The position numbers and the translations under genes are program-made. 64,000 bases of DNA from Psychromonas sp. CD1 (lineage in GTDB: Bacteria; Pseudomonadota; Gammaproteobacteria; Enterobacterales; Psychromonadaceae). The stretch covers positions 806,001 through 870,000 of the forward strand of contig NZ_NDFH01000003.1 of the NCBI RefSeq assembly GCF_002239585.1. Reading direction: 5' to 3'. Each line of letters starts with the position of its first letter. Position 1 is the stretch's first letter. Positions 31,204 to 40,464 of the stretch are shown here, in pieces. Below the pieces are notes generated by a model, which worked only from the letters and a program-made list of their open reading frames with translations, was not told where the DNA came from and made no database searches.

Positions 31204-33462
31204 TCAACTTAAAATTAACTCATTCGTATAAGTAAACTCTATATCATCCGAGCCAGAGTTCAGTGATACACTCACACTTCCCCCTTTTTGTAACTGCCCA
31301 AATAAAATTTCATTAGCTAATGGTTTTTTAATGCGCTCTTGAATTAGACGAGCCATTGGTCGAGCACCCATTGTGCGGTCATAGCCTTTTTTTGCAAGCC
31401 ACTTACGCACATCTGCGTGTACATTTAAAGTGATCTGTTTCTTATCTAATTGAGATTGTAATTGTACAATAAATTTATCGACAACACGCCCAATGACTTT
31501 CATATCAAGATGATTAAACCAAATAATATTATCAAGACGATTTCTAAACTCAGGAGAAAATAATTTATTAATTTCATCCATTGCTCTTAATGAATTATCT
31601 TGCGACTTAAAACCTATCGTGGTTTTATTTGTTTCGCGAACACCTACATTAGTCGTTAATATTAAAATAATATGTCTAAAATCAGCCTTTCTACCATTGT
31701 TATCGGTTAACGTCCCATTATCCATCACTTGTAATAAAATATTATAAATATCACTATGAGCTTTTTCTATTTCATCTAACAATAAAACCGCATGTGGATG
31801 TTTTACAACTGCATCGGTCAATAACCCTGCTTTTTCATGCCCAACATAACCTGGAGGCGCCCCTAGAAGACGTGAAACAGTGTGTTTTTCCATATACTCA
31901 GACATATCAAAACGTAATAACTCAACGCCTAATATTTTAGCCAGTTGTTGGGTTACTTCCGTTTTACCTACTCCTGTTGGACCTGCAAACAGAAACGACC
32001 CTACTGGTTTGTGCTCCGATGTTAAACCGGATCGACTTAAATGAATAGCATCCGTTAATACTTCTATCGCCTCATCTTGACCAAATACCGTCATTTTCAA
32101 GCGAGCAGATAATTTAGAAAGTTGCTCTTTATCAGAACTGCTCACAGATTTTTGAGGGATACGCGCAATTTTAGCAATGATCTCTTCGATTTCAGCTACA
32201 TCAACGCTTTCTTTACGCTGATCCTCTGGTAATAAACGCATCTGAGAGCCAGCTTCATCGATAACATCAATAGCCTTATCTGGAAGGTAGCGATCATTAA
32301 TATATTTATCACTTAATTCAGCAGCTGCTATTAATGCTTTTGAGGTATAATGAATATTGTGATGCTCCTCATAACGAGAGCGTAAGCCAAATAATATTTC
32401 AGCCGTTTCTTTTACCGATGGCTCTAATACATCTATTTTTTGAAAACGGCGCGCTAAGGCATGTTCTTTCTCAAAAATTTGTCCGTATTCTTGATACGTC
32501 GTAGATCCCATACAACGTAGTTTCCCACTGCTTAACAAAGGTTTAAGTAAATTGGCAGCATCGAGTTGCCCGCCAGTTGCCGCACCTGCTCCAATAATTG
32601 TATGGATCTCATCAATAAATAAAATAGATTTACTTTCTAACTCCAATTGCGCTAATACTTTCTTAAATCGTTGCTCAAATTCACCACGATATTTTGTTCC
32701 AGCAAGTAGCGCTCCCATATCTAAAGAATAAATAGTATTGTCTAGCATCACATCAGGAACATCACCATGTACAATACGGTAAGCAAGACCTTCCGCTATC
32801 GCTGTTTTACCTACTCCAGCTTCACCGACTAATAATGGATTATTTTTACGTCTACGGCCTAAAATTTGAATACACCGTTCAACTTCTTTTTCTCGACCGA
32901 TTAAGGGGTCGATACGACCCGATTCTACTTGTGCATTTAAATTAATAGTGAAAGCTAGCCCTTCCTCCTCTTCCGTGACGGTCTCAGGTTTTTGCTCTTG
33001 AAAAATAGCTAACGATGCATCTTCAATCGGTGAAGTTGTCCCATGCGATATATAGTTAACAACGTCTAAACGAGTTAGATTCTCTTTTTTAAGTAAGAAA
33101 ACCGCATGAGATTCTTGCTCTCCGAATATAGCAACAAGAACACTATTAGCAGAAACATCTGTATGCCCAGAAGATTGGACATGAAAAATAGCACGTTGCA
33201 ATACACGCTCAAAAGCAATCGTCGGCTGTATCTCGACTTTATGAGTTAGTACTTCTGGACGCACAGGACTATGTTCTAAAAATGCAACAAGTTCCATATT
33301 TAAGGCGGTAAGATCAACCGAGCAAGCTTTTAATAATTTTTTGCTTTCCTCATTTTCCAATAATGCTAATAGCAAATGCTCAACCGTCATAAATTCATGC
33401 GATTTTTCAAATGCAAAACGAAAAGCTAAGTCTAAAGTTTTTTCTAATGGCTTATCTAGCAT
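31204..33462 (-). CDS. clpA: ATP-dependent Clp protease ATP-binding subunit ClpA
   Basis: AAA+ unfoldase that feeds substrates, including ClpS-delivered N-degron proteins, to ClpP. The frame reaches 33552, but the family start is ML(D/N).., and ATG-33462 has GGAGG six bases before it, giving 752 residues (E. coli 758). It has the N-domain (FMTVEHLLLALL), Walker A GEAGVGKT in the first ATPase and GPTGVGKT in the second, and the MGARPMARLIQ sensor-2 region. It lies 37 bases after clpS. Confidence 0.97.
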   Translation of the reverse strand: MLDKPLEKTLDLAFRFAFEKSHEFMTVEHLLLALLENEESKKLLKACSVDLTALNMELVAFLEHSPVRPEVLTHKVEIQPTIAFERVLQRAIFHVQSSGHTDVSANSVLVAIFGEQESHAVFLLKKENLTRLDVVNYISHGTTSPIEDASLAIFQEQKPETVTEEEEGLAFTINLNAQVESGRIDPLIGREKEVERCIQILGRRRKNNPLLVGEAGVGKTAIAEGLAYRIVHGDVPDVMLDNTIYSLDMGALLAGTKYRGEFEQRFKKVLAQLELESKSILFIDEIHTIIGAGAATGGQLDAANLLKPLLSSGKLRCMGSTTYQEYGQIFEKEHALARRFQKIDVLEPSVKETAEILFGLRSRYEEHHNIHYTSKALIAAAELSDKYINDRYLPDKAIDVIDEAGSQMRLLPEDQRKESVDVAEIEEIIAKIARIPQKSVSSSDKEQLSKLSARLKMTVFGQDEAIEVLTDAIHLSRSGLTSEHKPVGSFLFAGPTGVGKTEVTQQLAKILGVELLRFDMSEYMEKHTVSRLLGAPPGYVGHEKAGLLTDAVVKHPHAVLLLDEIEKAHSDIYNILLQVMDNGTLTDNNGRKADFRHIILILTTNVGVRETNKTTIGFKSQDNSLRAMDEINKLFSPEFRNRLDNIIWFNHLDMKVIGRVVDKFIVQLQSQLDKKQITLNVHADVRKWLAKKGYDRTMGARPMARLIQERIKKPLANEILFGQLQKGGSVSVSLNSGSDDIEFTYTNELILS

Positions 33463-33499
33463 AACTGCCTCCATGTGTACTAAATTAGATGTAATTAAA

Positions 33500-33826
33500 T
33501 TATGTGATCTTTTGCATTGAACAGCGCAATGGGTGTTCCTTTCCCTGCGCATAATTAGTTACTTGCATCACTTTTGTTTCTGCTATATCTGCACTAAATG
33601 TACCGCAAATTCCTACGCTCTTGTAATGAACGTTTAACATGATTTGTGTTGCTTTTTCTGCGTCTAATTGAAAAAAACGTTGCAACACATCAATAACAAA
33701 ATCCATCGGCGTATAATCATCATTATGTAATAACACGTTATACATAGATGGTGGCACTAATTTTGTATCTACTTTGTCCAATACCGCCGGACTGTTATCT
33801 ACTTGTACAGAATTTTTATCTCTCAT
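33500..33826 (-). CDS. clpS: ClpA adaptor protein ClpS
   Basis: Binds N-terminal degron residues and hands substrates to ClpA. The 108 residues (E. coli 106) have a flexible N-terminal tail and the core [20 protein letters not shown] with the degron-pocket residues, then [10 protein letters not shown] and [12 protein letters not shown]. It is transcribed with clpA. Confidence 0.97.
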   Translation of the reverse strand: MRDKNSVQVDNSPAVLDKVDTKLVPPSMYNVLLHNDDYTPMDFVIDVLQRFFQLDAEKATQIMLNVHYKSVGICGTFSADIAETKVMQVTNYAQGKEHPLRCSMQKIT

Positions 33827-33910
33827 ATTTCAGTCTAGTCTTATTTATTAAAGTTACGAAAAAATTTCATCGTCGATAGTAAACCATAAAAACGTACTAG
33901 CACTTAAAAT

Positions 33911-33941
33911 AAAAAAGGCCTTTTGAATACACAAAAGGCCT
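33911..33941 (-). terminator. Terminator of nrdDG
   Basis: Minus-strand stem AGGCCTTTTG-TGTATT-CAAAAGGCCT followed by TTTTTATTTT, 25 bases after the nrdG stop. Confidence 0.9.
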
Positions 33942-33965
33942 AACATTCATTTGTTATCTTATACA

Positions 33966-34427
33966 TTATAAGTAATGCACAATTTGATTTGAACTCCCTC
34001 TCCACACTAAATTAGGATCCGCGAGTTCTTGAATAAATTTACCATCAATTAATACATCTATATACGCAAGTATTTCCTGTTGTAACCGGCTTAACTCTTC
34101 AATTTTATATCCAGTCCAGAGCCAAATATCTTTATTTAGACATTCTTTTTTAACACGTTGTACTAGCTGTAACACAGCCTCTAAATTTGATGGATGTAAC
34201 GGATCTCCTCCTGACAAAGATAACCCTTGTTTTTTTATACGCGAATCATTTAAATCTTTAATTATTTGATTTTCAAAGTCCTGATCAAAAAGATGTCCAG
34301 AATCTGGAGACCAAGTTGATTTGTTATAACAACCTCGACATTGATGCACACAACCCGAAACAAAAATAGTACAGCGTGTCCCTGTACCATTTATAACATC
34401 TACCGGATAATATTGACTATAATTCAT
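33966..34427 (-). CDS. nrdG: Anaerobic ribonucleotide reductase activating protein
   Basis: Radical SAM enzyme that makes the glycyl radical on NrdD. The 153 residues (E. coli 154) carry the cluster motif CVHQCRGCYN (CxxxCxxC) near 26-33 and the SAM-binding LSGGDPLHPSN. The start overlaps the nrdD stop by one base (TAATG), which should couple translation of the two subunits. Confidence 0.97.
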   Translation of the reverse strand: MNYSQYYPVDVINGTGTRCTIFVSGCVHQCRGCYNKSTWSPDSGHLFDQDFENQIIKDLNDSRIKKQGLSLSGGDPLHPSNLEAVLQLVQRVKKECLNKDIWLWTGYKIEELSRLQQEILAYIDVLIDGKFIQELADPNLVWRGSSNQIVHYL

Positions 34428-36544
34428 TATAAGTGTTTTACCCTACGTTTCACTTCTTCTTGCTTACCTTCATTAAAAGGTCGCGCATCAGGACTGCCTA
34501 AATATCCACAAACTCGACGGATAACCGACACTTTTTCTGCATCTGAATTACCACAACTCGGACAGACAAAGCCTTTGCTCGTACAATCAAATTCACCATG
34601 GAAACCACATTCGTAGCAATCATCTATCGGTGTATTCGTGCCGTAATAAGGAACTCGACTATAACTGTAGTCCCAAACATCTTCTAACGCTTTTAAGTTA
34701 TTTTGCATGTTCGGGTATTCACCATAGCAAATAAATCCACCGCTCGCGATATTGGGATAACGCATTTCAAAATCTAACTTTTCATAGGGATTTACGGCTT
34801 TTTCAACATCTAAATGAAAACTATTAGTGTAATAGCCTTTATCTGTTACACCTTCAATAATGCCAAATTGCTTCGCATCTAATCGACAAAAACGATCACA
34901 TAAATTTTCTGAAGGCGTTGAATATAAGCTAAAAGCATAACCACTTTCTTTTGTCCAACGCTCCGTTGCATCTTTTAAATATTGCACCATCTTAAGTGCT
35001 TTCTCTTGTTTTTCTGGATCGTCAAAAAGATCTTTTTCTATGCCAAATAATGCATTACTCGCTTCATGTACACCAATGTAACCTAGTGAAATAGAAGCGC
35101 GCCCATTTTTAAATATATCTGCGACACAATCATCGGCTTTTAAACGAACACCACAAGCCCCTTCCATGTATAAAATAGGCGCCACACTGGCTTTCACATC
35201 GGATAAACGCTCTATACGCGTATCTAATGCTTTTTTAGCAATTTTCAAATTCTCATCGAGCAATTGATAAAATTGTTTTTCATCTCCAGCCGCTTGTAAT
35301 GCGACACGAGGTAAATTAATACTCACGACACCTAAATTATTACGTCCGTCATGAATAAGCTCACCATTTTCTTCATATGTACTTAAAAAACTGCGACAGC
35401 CCATCGGGGTTTTAAACGAACCTGTAACAGAAACCACTTTATCAAAATTTAAAATGTCTGGATACATACGCTTCGACGCACACTCTAACGCAAGTTGTTT
35501 AATATCATAATTTGCATCTTCAGGTTTTAAATTTAATCCGTCTTTAATTGCAAATACTAGTTTAGGGAAAACCGCTGTTTTTTTGTTTTTACCTAAACCA
35601 TCCATACGAATTTTGAAAATAGATTTTTGAATTAAACGCGCTTCCCATGAAGTCCCCAAACCAAACCCAAAAGTAACAAAGGGTGTTTGTCCATTCGCGG
35701 TATGTAGTGTATTAACTTCATATTCTAGAGATTGGAATGCGTCATAACATTCTTTTTCGGTTTGTGTGGTTGCATATTCTTTTGACTCTTTAATTCCCCA
35801 TTTTTTCGCCGTTGCCAAATGTTTTTGGTAACTTTTTGCAACATAAGGTGCTAACGTCGTATCAATGCCATTAATAGTTGTTCCACCATAAATATGACTG
35901 GCAACTTGTGCAATAATTTGTGCGGTGACAGCAGCGGCTGTTAAAATCGATTTTGGCTCTTCGATTTCAGCATTGCCCATTTTAAAGCCCTGTGTAAACA
36001 TTCCTTTGACATCAATAAGCATACAATTAAACATCGGGAAAAAAGGCGCATAATCTAAATCATGGTAATGTATATCACCCGCTTCATGAGCACGTACTAC
36101 ATCACGCGGTAAAATATATGCTTTAGCATAATGCTTCGCGACAATTCCAGCTAAAAGATCGCGTTGTGTCGGGATAACCTTACTGTCTTTATTCGCATTT
36201 TCATTTAATAACGAAGCATTACTTTGTTCGATTAAACCGCATATTTCACTATTGAGCTGGCTCTTACGTTCTCGAGCAATGTCTCTATCATGACGGTATT
36301 CTATATAGACTCGGGCTAATTCAACATGGCCGCTTTTCATTAAACACGCTTCAACTGCATCTTGGATATGATGAATATCCACTTCTTTTTGTCCCTTTAA
36401 ACTCAACTCCACCTCTTTTGCAATAGCAAACGCATCAACACCTTTACAACGCGCGGCGCCAGATGCCTTTAAAATAGCTTCAGCAATGCGTAAGGCATTA
36501 AAAGGAACTTGACTACCATCTCGTTTAATAACAACAGGTTTCAT
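34427..36544 (-). CDS. nrdD: Anaerobic ribonucleoside-triphosphate reductase
   Basis: Oxygen-sensitive class III reductase making dNTPs from NTPs. A TTG at 36556 is possible, but ATG-36544 starts the conserved MKPVVIKRDG and has GGAG six bases before it; this gives 705 residues (E. coli 712). An N-terminal ATP-cone is followed by the barrel; the C-terminus has a zinc site (CYECGFHGEF .. CPSCGN) and the glycyl-radical region RVCGYLG. A well-placed FNR box upstream suggests induction without oxygen. Confidence 0.97.
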   Translation of the reverse strand: MKPVVIKRDGSQVPFNALRIAEAILKASGAARCKGVDAFAIAKEVELSLKGQKEVDIHHIQDAVEACLMKSGHVELARVYIEYRHDRDIARERKSQLNSEICGLIEQSNASLLNENANKDSKVIPTQRDLLAGIVAKHYAKAYILPRDVVRAHEAGDIHYHDLDYAPFFPMFNCMLIDVKGMFTQGFKMGNAEIEEPKSILTAAAVTAQIIAQVASHIYGGTTINGIDTTLAPYVAKSYQKHLATAKKWGIKESKEYATTQTEKECYDAFQSLEYEVNTLHTANGQTPFVTFGFGLGTSWEARLIQKSIFKIRMDGLGKNKKTAVFPKLVFAIKDGLNLKPEDANYDIKQLALECASKRMYPDILNFDKVVSVTGSFKTPMGCRSFLSTYEENGELIHDGRNNLGVVSINLPRVALQAAGDEKQFYQLLDENLKIAKKALDTRIERLSDVKASVAPILYMEGACGVRLKADDCVADIFKNGRASISLGYIGVHEASNALFGIEKDLFDDPEKQEKALKMVQYLKDATERWTKESGYAFSLYSTPSENLCDRFCRLDAKQFGIIEGVTDKGYYTNSFHLDVEKAVNPYEKLDFEMRYPNIASGGFICYGEYPNMQNNLKALEDVWDYSYSRVPYYGTNTPIDDCYECGFHGEFDCTSKGFVCPSCGNSDAEKVSVIRRVCGYLGSPDARPFNEGKQEEVKRRVKHL

Positions 36545-36588
36545 TTTGGACTCCAAACAGTAAAGGACACTACATCTTGTGTGTGATC

Positions 36589-36630
36589 ACTATACATAAC
36601 ACTATATATAGACATATTGATGTGTATCAT
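36589..36630 (-). promoter_or_regulatory. FNR-dependent promoter of nrdDG (predicted)
   Basis: Minus-strand ATGAT-ACAC-ATCAA (36617-36630) differs from the FNR consensus by one base. A TATAGT -10 box at 36589-36594 implies a start near 36582, putting the box centre at about -41.5, the class II activator position. The site is nearly symmetric and could also act toward rnfD. Confidence 0.68.
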
Positions 36631-36710
36631 GTTTTTTAAAATGGTTTATTTATGTTAAATCATACGATTTATCTTGCACTTTTCACACTCATTACTTCAT
36701 GTTTGTATAG

Positions 36711-36818
36711 ATTGATAGTGATGACTTACGTTCTAAATTATATATACAAAAAGAAAAAATAGCAATGATTATCGCACTTGCTAAAGCAAAAAAAACGGCC
36801 CAAAAGGAACATAAATAA
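36711..36818 (+). pseudogene. rnfC: Remnant of the rnfC 3' end
   Basis: A 35-codon open stretch, after a stop at 36708, reads through KEKIAMIIALAKAKKTAQKE and ends in a TAA that overlaps the rnfD ATG by one base. It matches the Ala/Lys-rich C-terminal tail of RnfC/RsxC (AAIARAKARK-type repeats). No start or upstream rnfC sequence exists here: nrdD lies next door. The TAATG junction and AAGGA site inside it look like the surviving coupling signal for rnfD. Confidence 0.72.
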
Positions 36819-37870
36819 TGGCATTTATTAATGCAAGCTCCCCTTATCAAAGTAATAAACGCAAAACATCTGAGATTATGCGTTGGGTTATTCTCTGTTT
36901 AATTCCTGGGATAGCAATACAAAGTTATTATTTTGGCTTTGCTAATTTAATTCAAATATTTATTGCCGCATTGACAGCTTTAATCTGTGAAGGCTTCATT
37001 TTACACATGCGAAAACGTCCCATTACGGTAACATTAAAGGATAATAGCGCCCTATTAACCGCTATTTTAATTGCCATCTCTATTCCACCTCTTTCACCTT
37101 GGTGGGTTGTAACCATCGGTTGCGGATTTGCTATTATTTTTGTAAAACAACTTTACGGAGGACTTGGTCAGAACATTTTCAATCCCGCTATGGCGGCTTA
37201 TGTTCTATTACTGATAGCATTTCCAGTGCAGATGACTTCATGGCTTCCTATGCATGACTTGCAAAGTATTGATATGTCTTTTATCGACCAACTCAGCTGT
37301 ATTCTAACGGGTTCAACACGCGATGGTTATTCATTACAACAATTAACTAGTAACATTGATGGATTAAGTATGGCAACGCCTCTCGACATCACTAAAAACG
37401 CCCTAAATGCAGGCTTTACTATCTCTGAGATTTTACAACGAGCAGCCTTTGCCAACTCATCTTGGCAGGCAATACAATGGGTTAATATTGGATTTTTATT
37501 TGGGGGCGGTATTCTTCTGTACAAACGTATTATCCAATATACTATCCCTTTAAGCTTTTTATTAGGTTTAAGCGTGTTTTCTTTTATCGCTTTTGCCTAT
37601 GCACCAGATTTAAATACCACGCCTATTTTTCATCTTTTTTCAGGCGCAACGATGCTAGGCGCATTTTTTATCTTAACCGATCCTGTTAGCGCTGCCACCA
37701 CACAAAAAGGTCGCATATTATACGGATTACTTATCGCCTTATTGGTTGTACTCATCCGTAATATAGGTGGGTACCCTGATGCGGTTGCCTTTGCCGTCTT
37801 ACTAGCCAATATATGTGTTCCCCTGATTGATTATTATAGCCAGCCTAGAGTTTATGGAGGACGCACTTAA
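36818..37870 (+). CDS. rnfD: Rnf/Rsx electron transport complex subunit D
   Basis: Membrane subunit homologous to NqrB. The 350 residues (E. coli RsxD 352) align along the whole length: SSPYQSNKRKTSEIMR, TLKDNSALLTAILIAISIPPLSPWW, KQLYGGLGQN, LSMATPLD with the Thr that carries FMN, and FHLFSGATMLGAFFILTDPVSA. The gene is intact, so it is not an obvious pseudogene even though rnfA, rnfB and rnfC are missing upstream. Confidence 0.96.
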   Translation: MAFINASSPYQSNKRKTSEIMRWVILCLIPGIAIQSYYFGFANLIQIFIAALTALICEGFILHMRKRPITVTLKDNSALLTAILIAISIPPLSPWWVVTIGCGFAIIFVKQLYGGLGQNIFNPAMAAYVLLLIAFPVQMTSWLPMHDLQSIDMSFIDQLSCILTGSTRDGYSLQQLTSNIDGLSMATPLDITKNALNAGFTISEILQRAAFANSSWQAIQWVNIGFLFGGGILLYKRIIQYTIPLSFLLGLSVFSFIAFAYAPDLNTTPIFHLFSGATMLGAFFILTDPVSAATTQKGRILYGLLIALLVVLIRNIGGYPDAVAFAVLLANICVPLIDYYSQPRVYGGRT

Positions 37871-38502
37871 TGTCATCAATTATTTATCGAAATGCATTTT
37901 TATTAGCAACCTTCGCTATTATTTGCACCGGTGCGGTTGCACTTATTAATCAAATAACTCAACCTATCATTGCAGAGCAAGAAGAAAAAGCATTGCTAAG
38001 TACAATCGATCAATTAATACCCGCCTCACTTTACGATAATAATATTATTCAGAGTTGCTTCATTATTCAGGATGATAAATTACTTGGAAAAGGAGTTCAA
38101 CAAAAAGTATTTGTAGCTAAAAAGGACAAACTACCCGTAGCATTAATGTTAGAAAGCAGTACTTTTAAAGGATATTCTGGCGAAATAAAACTAGCAATCG
38201 GTATTTTTGAAAATGGCACATTAGCAGGCGTCAACGTTTTACATGATAATGAAACACCTGGATTAGGGGATAAAATTCAAACTAAAAAATCTAATTGGAT
38301 CACTGTTTTTAAAGGAAAAACATATCAGCCATCTGAAGATAAACGTTGGGAAGTGAAAAAGCATGGCGGTGATATCGATGCATTTACTGGTGCAACTATC
38401 AGCCCTCGCGCCGTGACTTTAGCGGTCAGAGATGCCTTAATTTATTTTCAAAAGCATAGAGATTTTCTTTTTAATCAGCCCGCTAATTGTGGAGAGAAAT
38501 AA
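37870..38502 (+). CDS. rnfG: Rnf/Rsx electron transport complex subunit G
   Basis: Homologue of NqrC with one N-terminal membrane helix and a periplasmic FMN-binding domain. The 210 residues (E. coli RsxG 206) include [17 protein letters not shown] and the flavinylation motif [11 protein letters not shown]. It overlaps rnfD by one base and rnfE by a few, so the three are translated together. It would need ApbE, encoded in the nqr operon. Confidence 0.95.
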   Translation: MSSIIYRNAFLLATFAIICTGAVALINQITQPIIAEQEEKALLSTIDQLIPASLYDNNIIQSCFIIQDDKLLGKGVQQKVFVAKKDKLPVALMLESSTFKGYSGEIKLAIGIFENGTLAGVNVLHDNETPGLGDKIQTKKSNWITVFKGKTYQPSEDKRWEVKKHGGDIDAFTGATISPRAVTLAVRDALIYFQKHRDFLFNQPANCGEK

Positions 38503-39239
38503 TGTCTCAAGAAAACATAGAAATTAGCCCAGAGAAAAGTAAGCAGATAAAAAAACCTGTTTATAAAGAACTGCTCTTACAAGGATTATGGAAAAACAAC
38601 CCTGGTATTGTACAATTACTTGGCCTTTGCCCATTACTTGCAATCACCAATACTATGACTAATGCTCTAGGTTTGGGCCTTGCCACTCTGTTTGTTCTAA
38701 TCGCATCAAATACACTCATATCTTTGATTCGTCATCATGTCACCGCGGCAATTCGCATCCCTATTTTTGTTATGATCATCGCCTCACTGGTAACTTGTGT
38801 CCAACTATTAATGAATGCATTTACCTATAATCTTTATCTTTCTTTAGGCATTTTCATTCCTTTAATTGTCACAAACTGTATTATCATTGGCAGAGCCGAA
38901 GCTTTCGCCTCCAAAAATAGCGTCGCCCATTCCGCCTTTGATGGATTTGCAATGGGTTTAGGGTTTTTAGGCGTTTTATTTTTACTTGGCACTATTCGAG
39001 AAATATTAGCGCAAGGCAGCATCTTTAGTGGTATTGAAACACTTCTTGGAAGTTGGGCTAAGGTGCTCACCATTACACTCTATACTACTGACACCAAATT
39101 TCTATTAGCCGCTTTACCTCCTGGTGCTTTTATTATTATGGGACTTATCCTTGCATTAAAAAATAGCCTTGATAATAAAATAAAAAACAAAAAAAAACGT
39201 CCCGAAAATGCGAGCTCTATTAATAGCGTGAGTAAATAG
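38502..39239 (+). CDS. rnfE: Rnf/Rsx electron transport complex subunit E
   Basis: Six-helix membrane subunit homologous to NqrD. The ATG at 38502, MSQENIE.., follows a GGAGAG motif; a frame extension to 38487 is less likely. About 245 residues, somewhat longer than E. coli RsxE (231), with extra polar residues at both ends (a Lys/Asn-rich tail). Core motifs [23 protein letters not shown] and [19 protein letters not shown] hold the conserved Cys residues. It ends directly before nth. Confidence 0.94.
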   Translation: MSQENIEISPEKSKQIKKPVYKELLLQGLWKNNPGIVQLLGLCPLLAITNTMTNALGLGLATLFVLIASNTLISLIRHHVTAAIRIPIFVMIIASLVTCVQLLMNAFTYNLYLSLGIFIPLIVTNCIIIGRAEAFASKNSVAHSAFDGFAMGLGFLGVLFLLGTIREILAQGSIFSGIETLLGSWAKVLTITLYTTDTKFLLAALPPGAFIIMGLILALKNSLDNKIKNKKKRPENASSINSVSK

Positions 39240-39875
39240 ATGAATCAATTAAAACGTATTGCTATGCTTACACGCTTACGCTCTCAAAATCCGAATCCAA
39301 AAACAGAATTAAATTATAACAACGCATTTGAATTATTAGTGGCCGTTACATTATCCGCACAAGCAACCGATGTCAGTGTAAATAAAGCGACCACCAAATT
39401 ATTTGCTGTTGCAAATACACCTGATACTATTTTTGCTTTAGGTGAAGATGGTCTCAAAAAATATATTCGAACGATAGGTTTATATAACAGTAAAGCACGC
39501 CACATAATTCAAGCTTGTAACATACTCATAAAGCAACATAGCAGCACCGTTCCCGAAAATAGAGATGCCTTAGAGTCCTTACCTGGTGTTGGTAGAAAAA
39601 CGGCTAATGTTGTCCTTAATACCGCATTTGGTTGGCCAACCATTGCCGTAGACACTCATATTTTTCGCGTGGCTAATCGCACTAAACTCGCAATGGGGGG
39701 GAATGTAGATCAAGTCGAAAAAAAATTATTAAAAGTTATCCCAAAAGAGTTTAAAGTCGATGTACACCATTGGCTTATTTTACACGGACGTTATATTTGT
39801 ATTGCGCGAAAACCACGCTGTGGTGCTTGTATTATCGAAGATTTATGTGAATTTAAAGATAAAATAGATATTTAA
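39240..39875 (+). CDS. nth: Endonuclease III
   Basis: Base-excision repair glycosylase/AP lyase for oxidised pyrimidines. The 211 residues (E. coli 211) have the helix-hairpin-helix LPGVGRKTANVV with the catalytic Lys, the catalytic Asp in AVDTHIFRVANR, and the [4Fe-4S] loop C-x6-C-x2-C-x5-C at the end (CIARKPRCGACIIEDLC). No gap separates it from rnfE, as in the rsx-nth operon of enterics. Confidence 0.97.
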   Translation: MNQLKRIAMLTRLRSQNPNPKTELNYNNAFELLVAVTLSAQATDVSVNKATTKLFAVANTPDTIFALGEDGLKKYIRTIGLYNSKARHIIQACNILIKQHSSTVPENRDALESLPGVGRKTANVVLNTAFGWPTIAVDTHIFRVANRTKLAMGGNVDQVEKKLLKVIPKEFKVDVHHWLILHGRYICIARKPRCGACIIEDLCEFKDKIDI

Positions 39876-39913
39876 AAAAACAAAACCGAGATAACTCTCA
39901 GTTTTGTTTTTTC
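39873..39913. terminator. Terminator after nth, shared with the YehS-like gene
   Basis: Arms AAAACAAAAC and GTTTTGTTTT around GAG..CTC with A and T tracts; can serve both converging genes. Confidence 0.8.
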
Positions 39914-39917
39914 CATT

Positions 39918-40403
39918 TTATGACTCGCTGGATGTTGTTCCTCTAAAACGCTTAGTTATTCCATTTAAAAAGTTACGTAATAGTTGATCTCCACATTCTT
40001 TATAATTGCGATGATCTCTCTTACGAAACAACGCCGAAAGCTCAGACTTAGAAACCGGAAACTCCGCAGATTCTAATGCATCTAACATATCTTGTTCTTT
40101 GAAATTTAATGCAATACGTAATTTTCGTAAAATATCATTGTTTGAAAGAATCGCTTTTGCAGATAATATAATGGGGCTTGAACCCTCTTTTTTACCGCGT
40201 TTATCATCAATTAAACCATCTAAAAATAGAGATAACAAACTATCACGACAAAAAACAAAGTTCTCTTCGCCTTCTTTGGCCATGATGCTGTGTAAGTAAT
40301 TTTCATCAATTGCATTATCAACAGAAGTAAAAATGCTTAACATCTTTTTATCATTTAGTTGTAACGCATAACGTACACGTCGTAAAACATCATTTGTGAT
40401 CAT
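39918..40403 (-). CDS. DUF1456 family protein (YehS-like)
   Basis: A 161-residue cytoplasmic protein built of two similar halves, each with NDVLR(R/K)(V/L)R.AL..(N/K) and a CRDSLLSLFLDGLI or CGDQLLRNFLNGIT segment. This duplicated layout and the motifs match E. coli YehS. No function is established. It stands alone between nth and the methyltransferase. Confidence 0.92.
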   Translation of the reverse strand: MITNDVLRRVRYALQLNDKKMLSIFTSVDNAIDENYLHSIMAKEGEENFVFCRDSLLSLFLDGLIDDKRGKKEGSSPIILSAKAILSNNDILRKLRIALNFKEQDMLDALESAEFPVSKSELSALFRKRDHRNYKECGDQLLRNFLNGITKRFRGTTSSES

Positions 40404-40464
40404 AAATTCTCAATCATTAGTTAATAAAGTAAGAATACATTATACCGATTATTTCAAGACACTG

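Noticed and set aside
33463-33552. A 30-residue N-terminal extension of ClpA
   Set aside because: It has no resemblance to the family, and GGAGG lies six bases before the internal ATG that gives the standard N-terminus.
36818-39239. Second nqrBCD set instead of rnf
   Set aside because: The sequences follow RnfD/RnfG/RnfE motif by motif and lie before nth, as in rsx operons.
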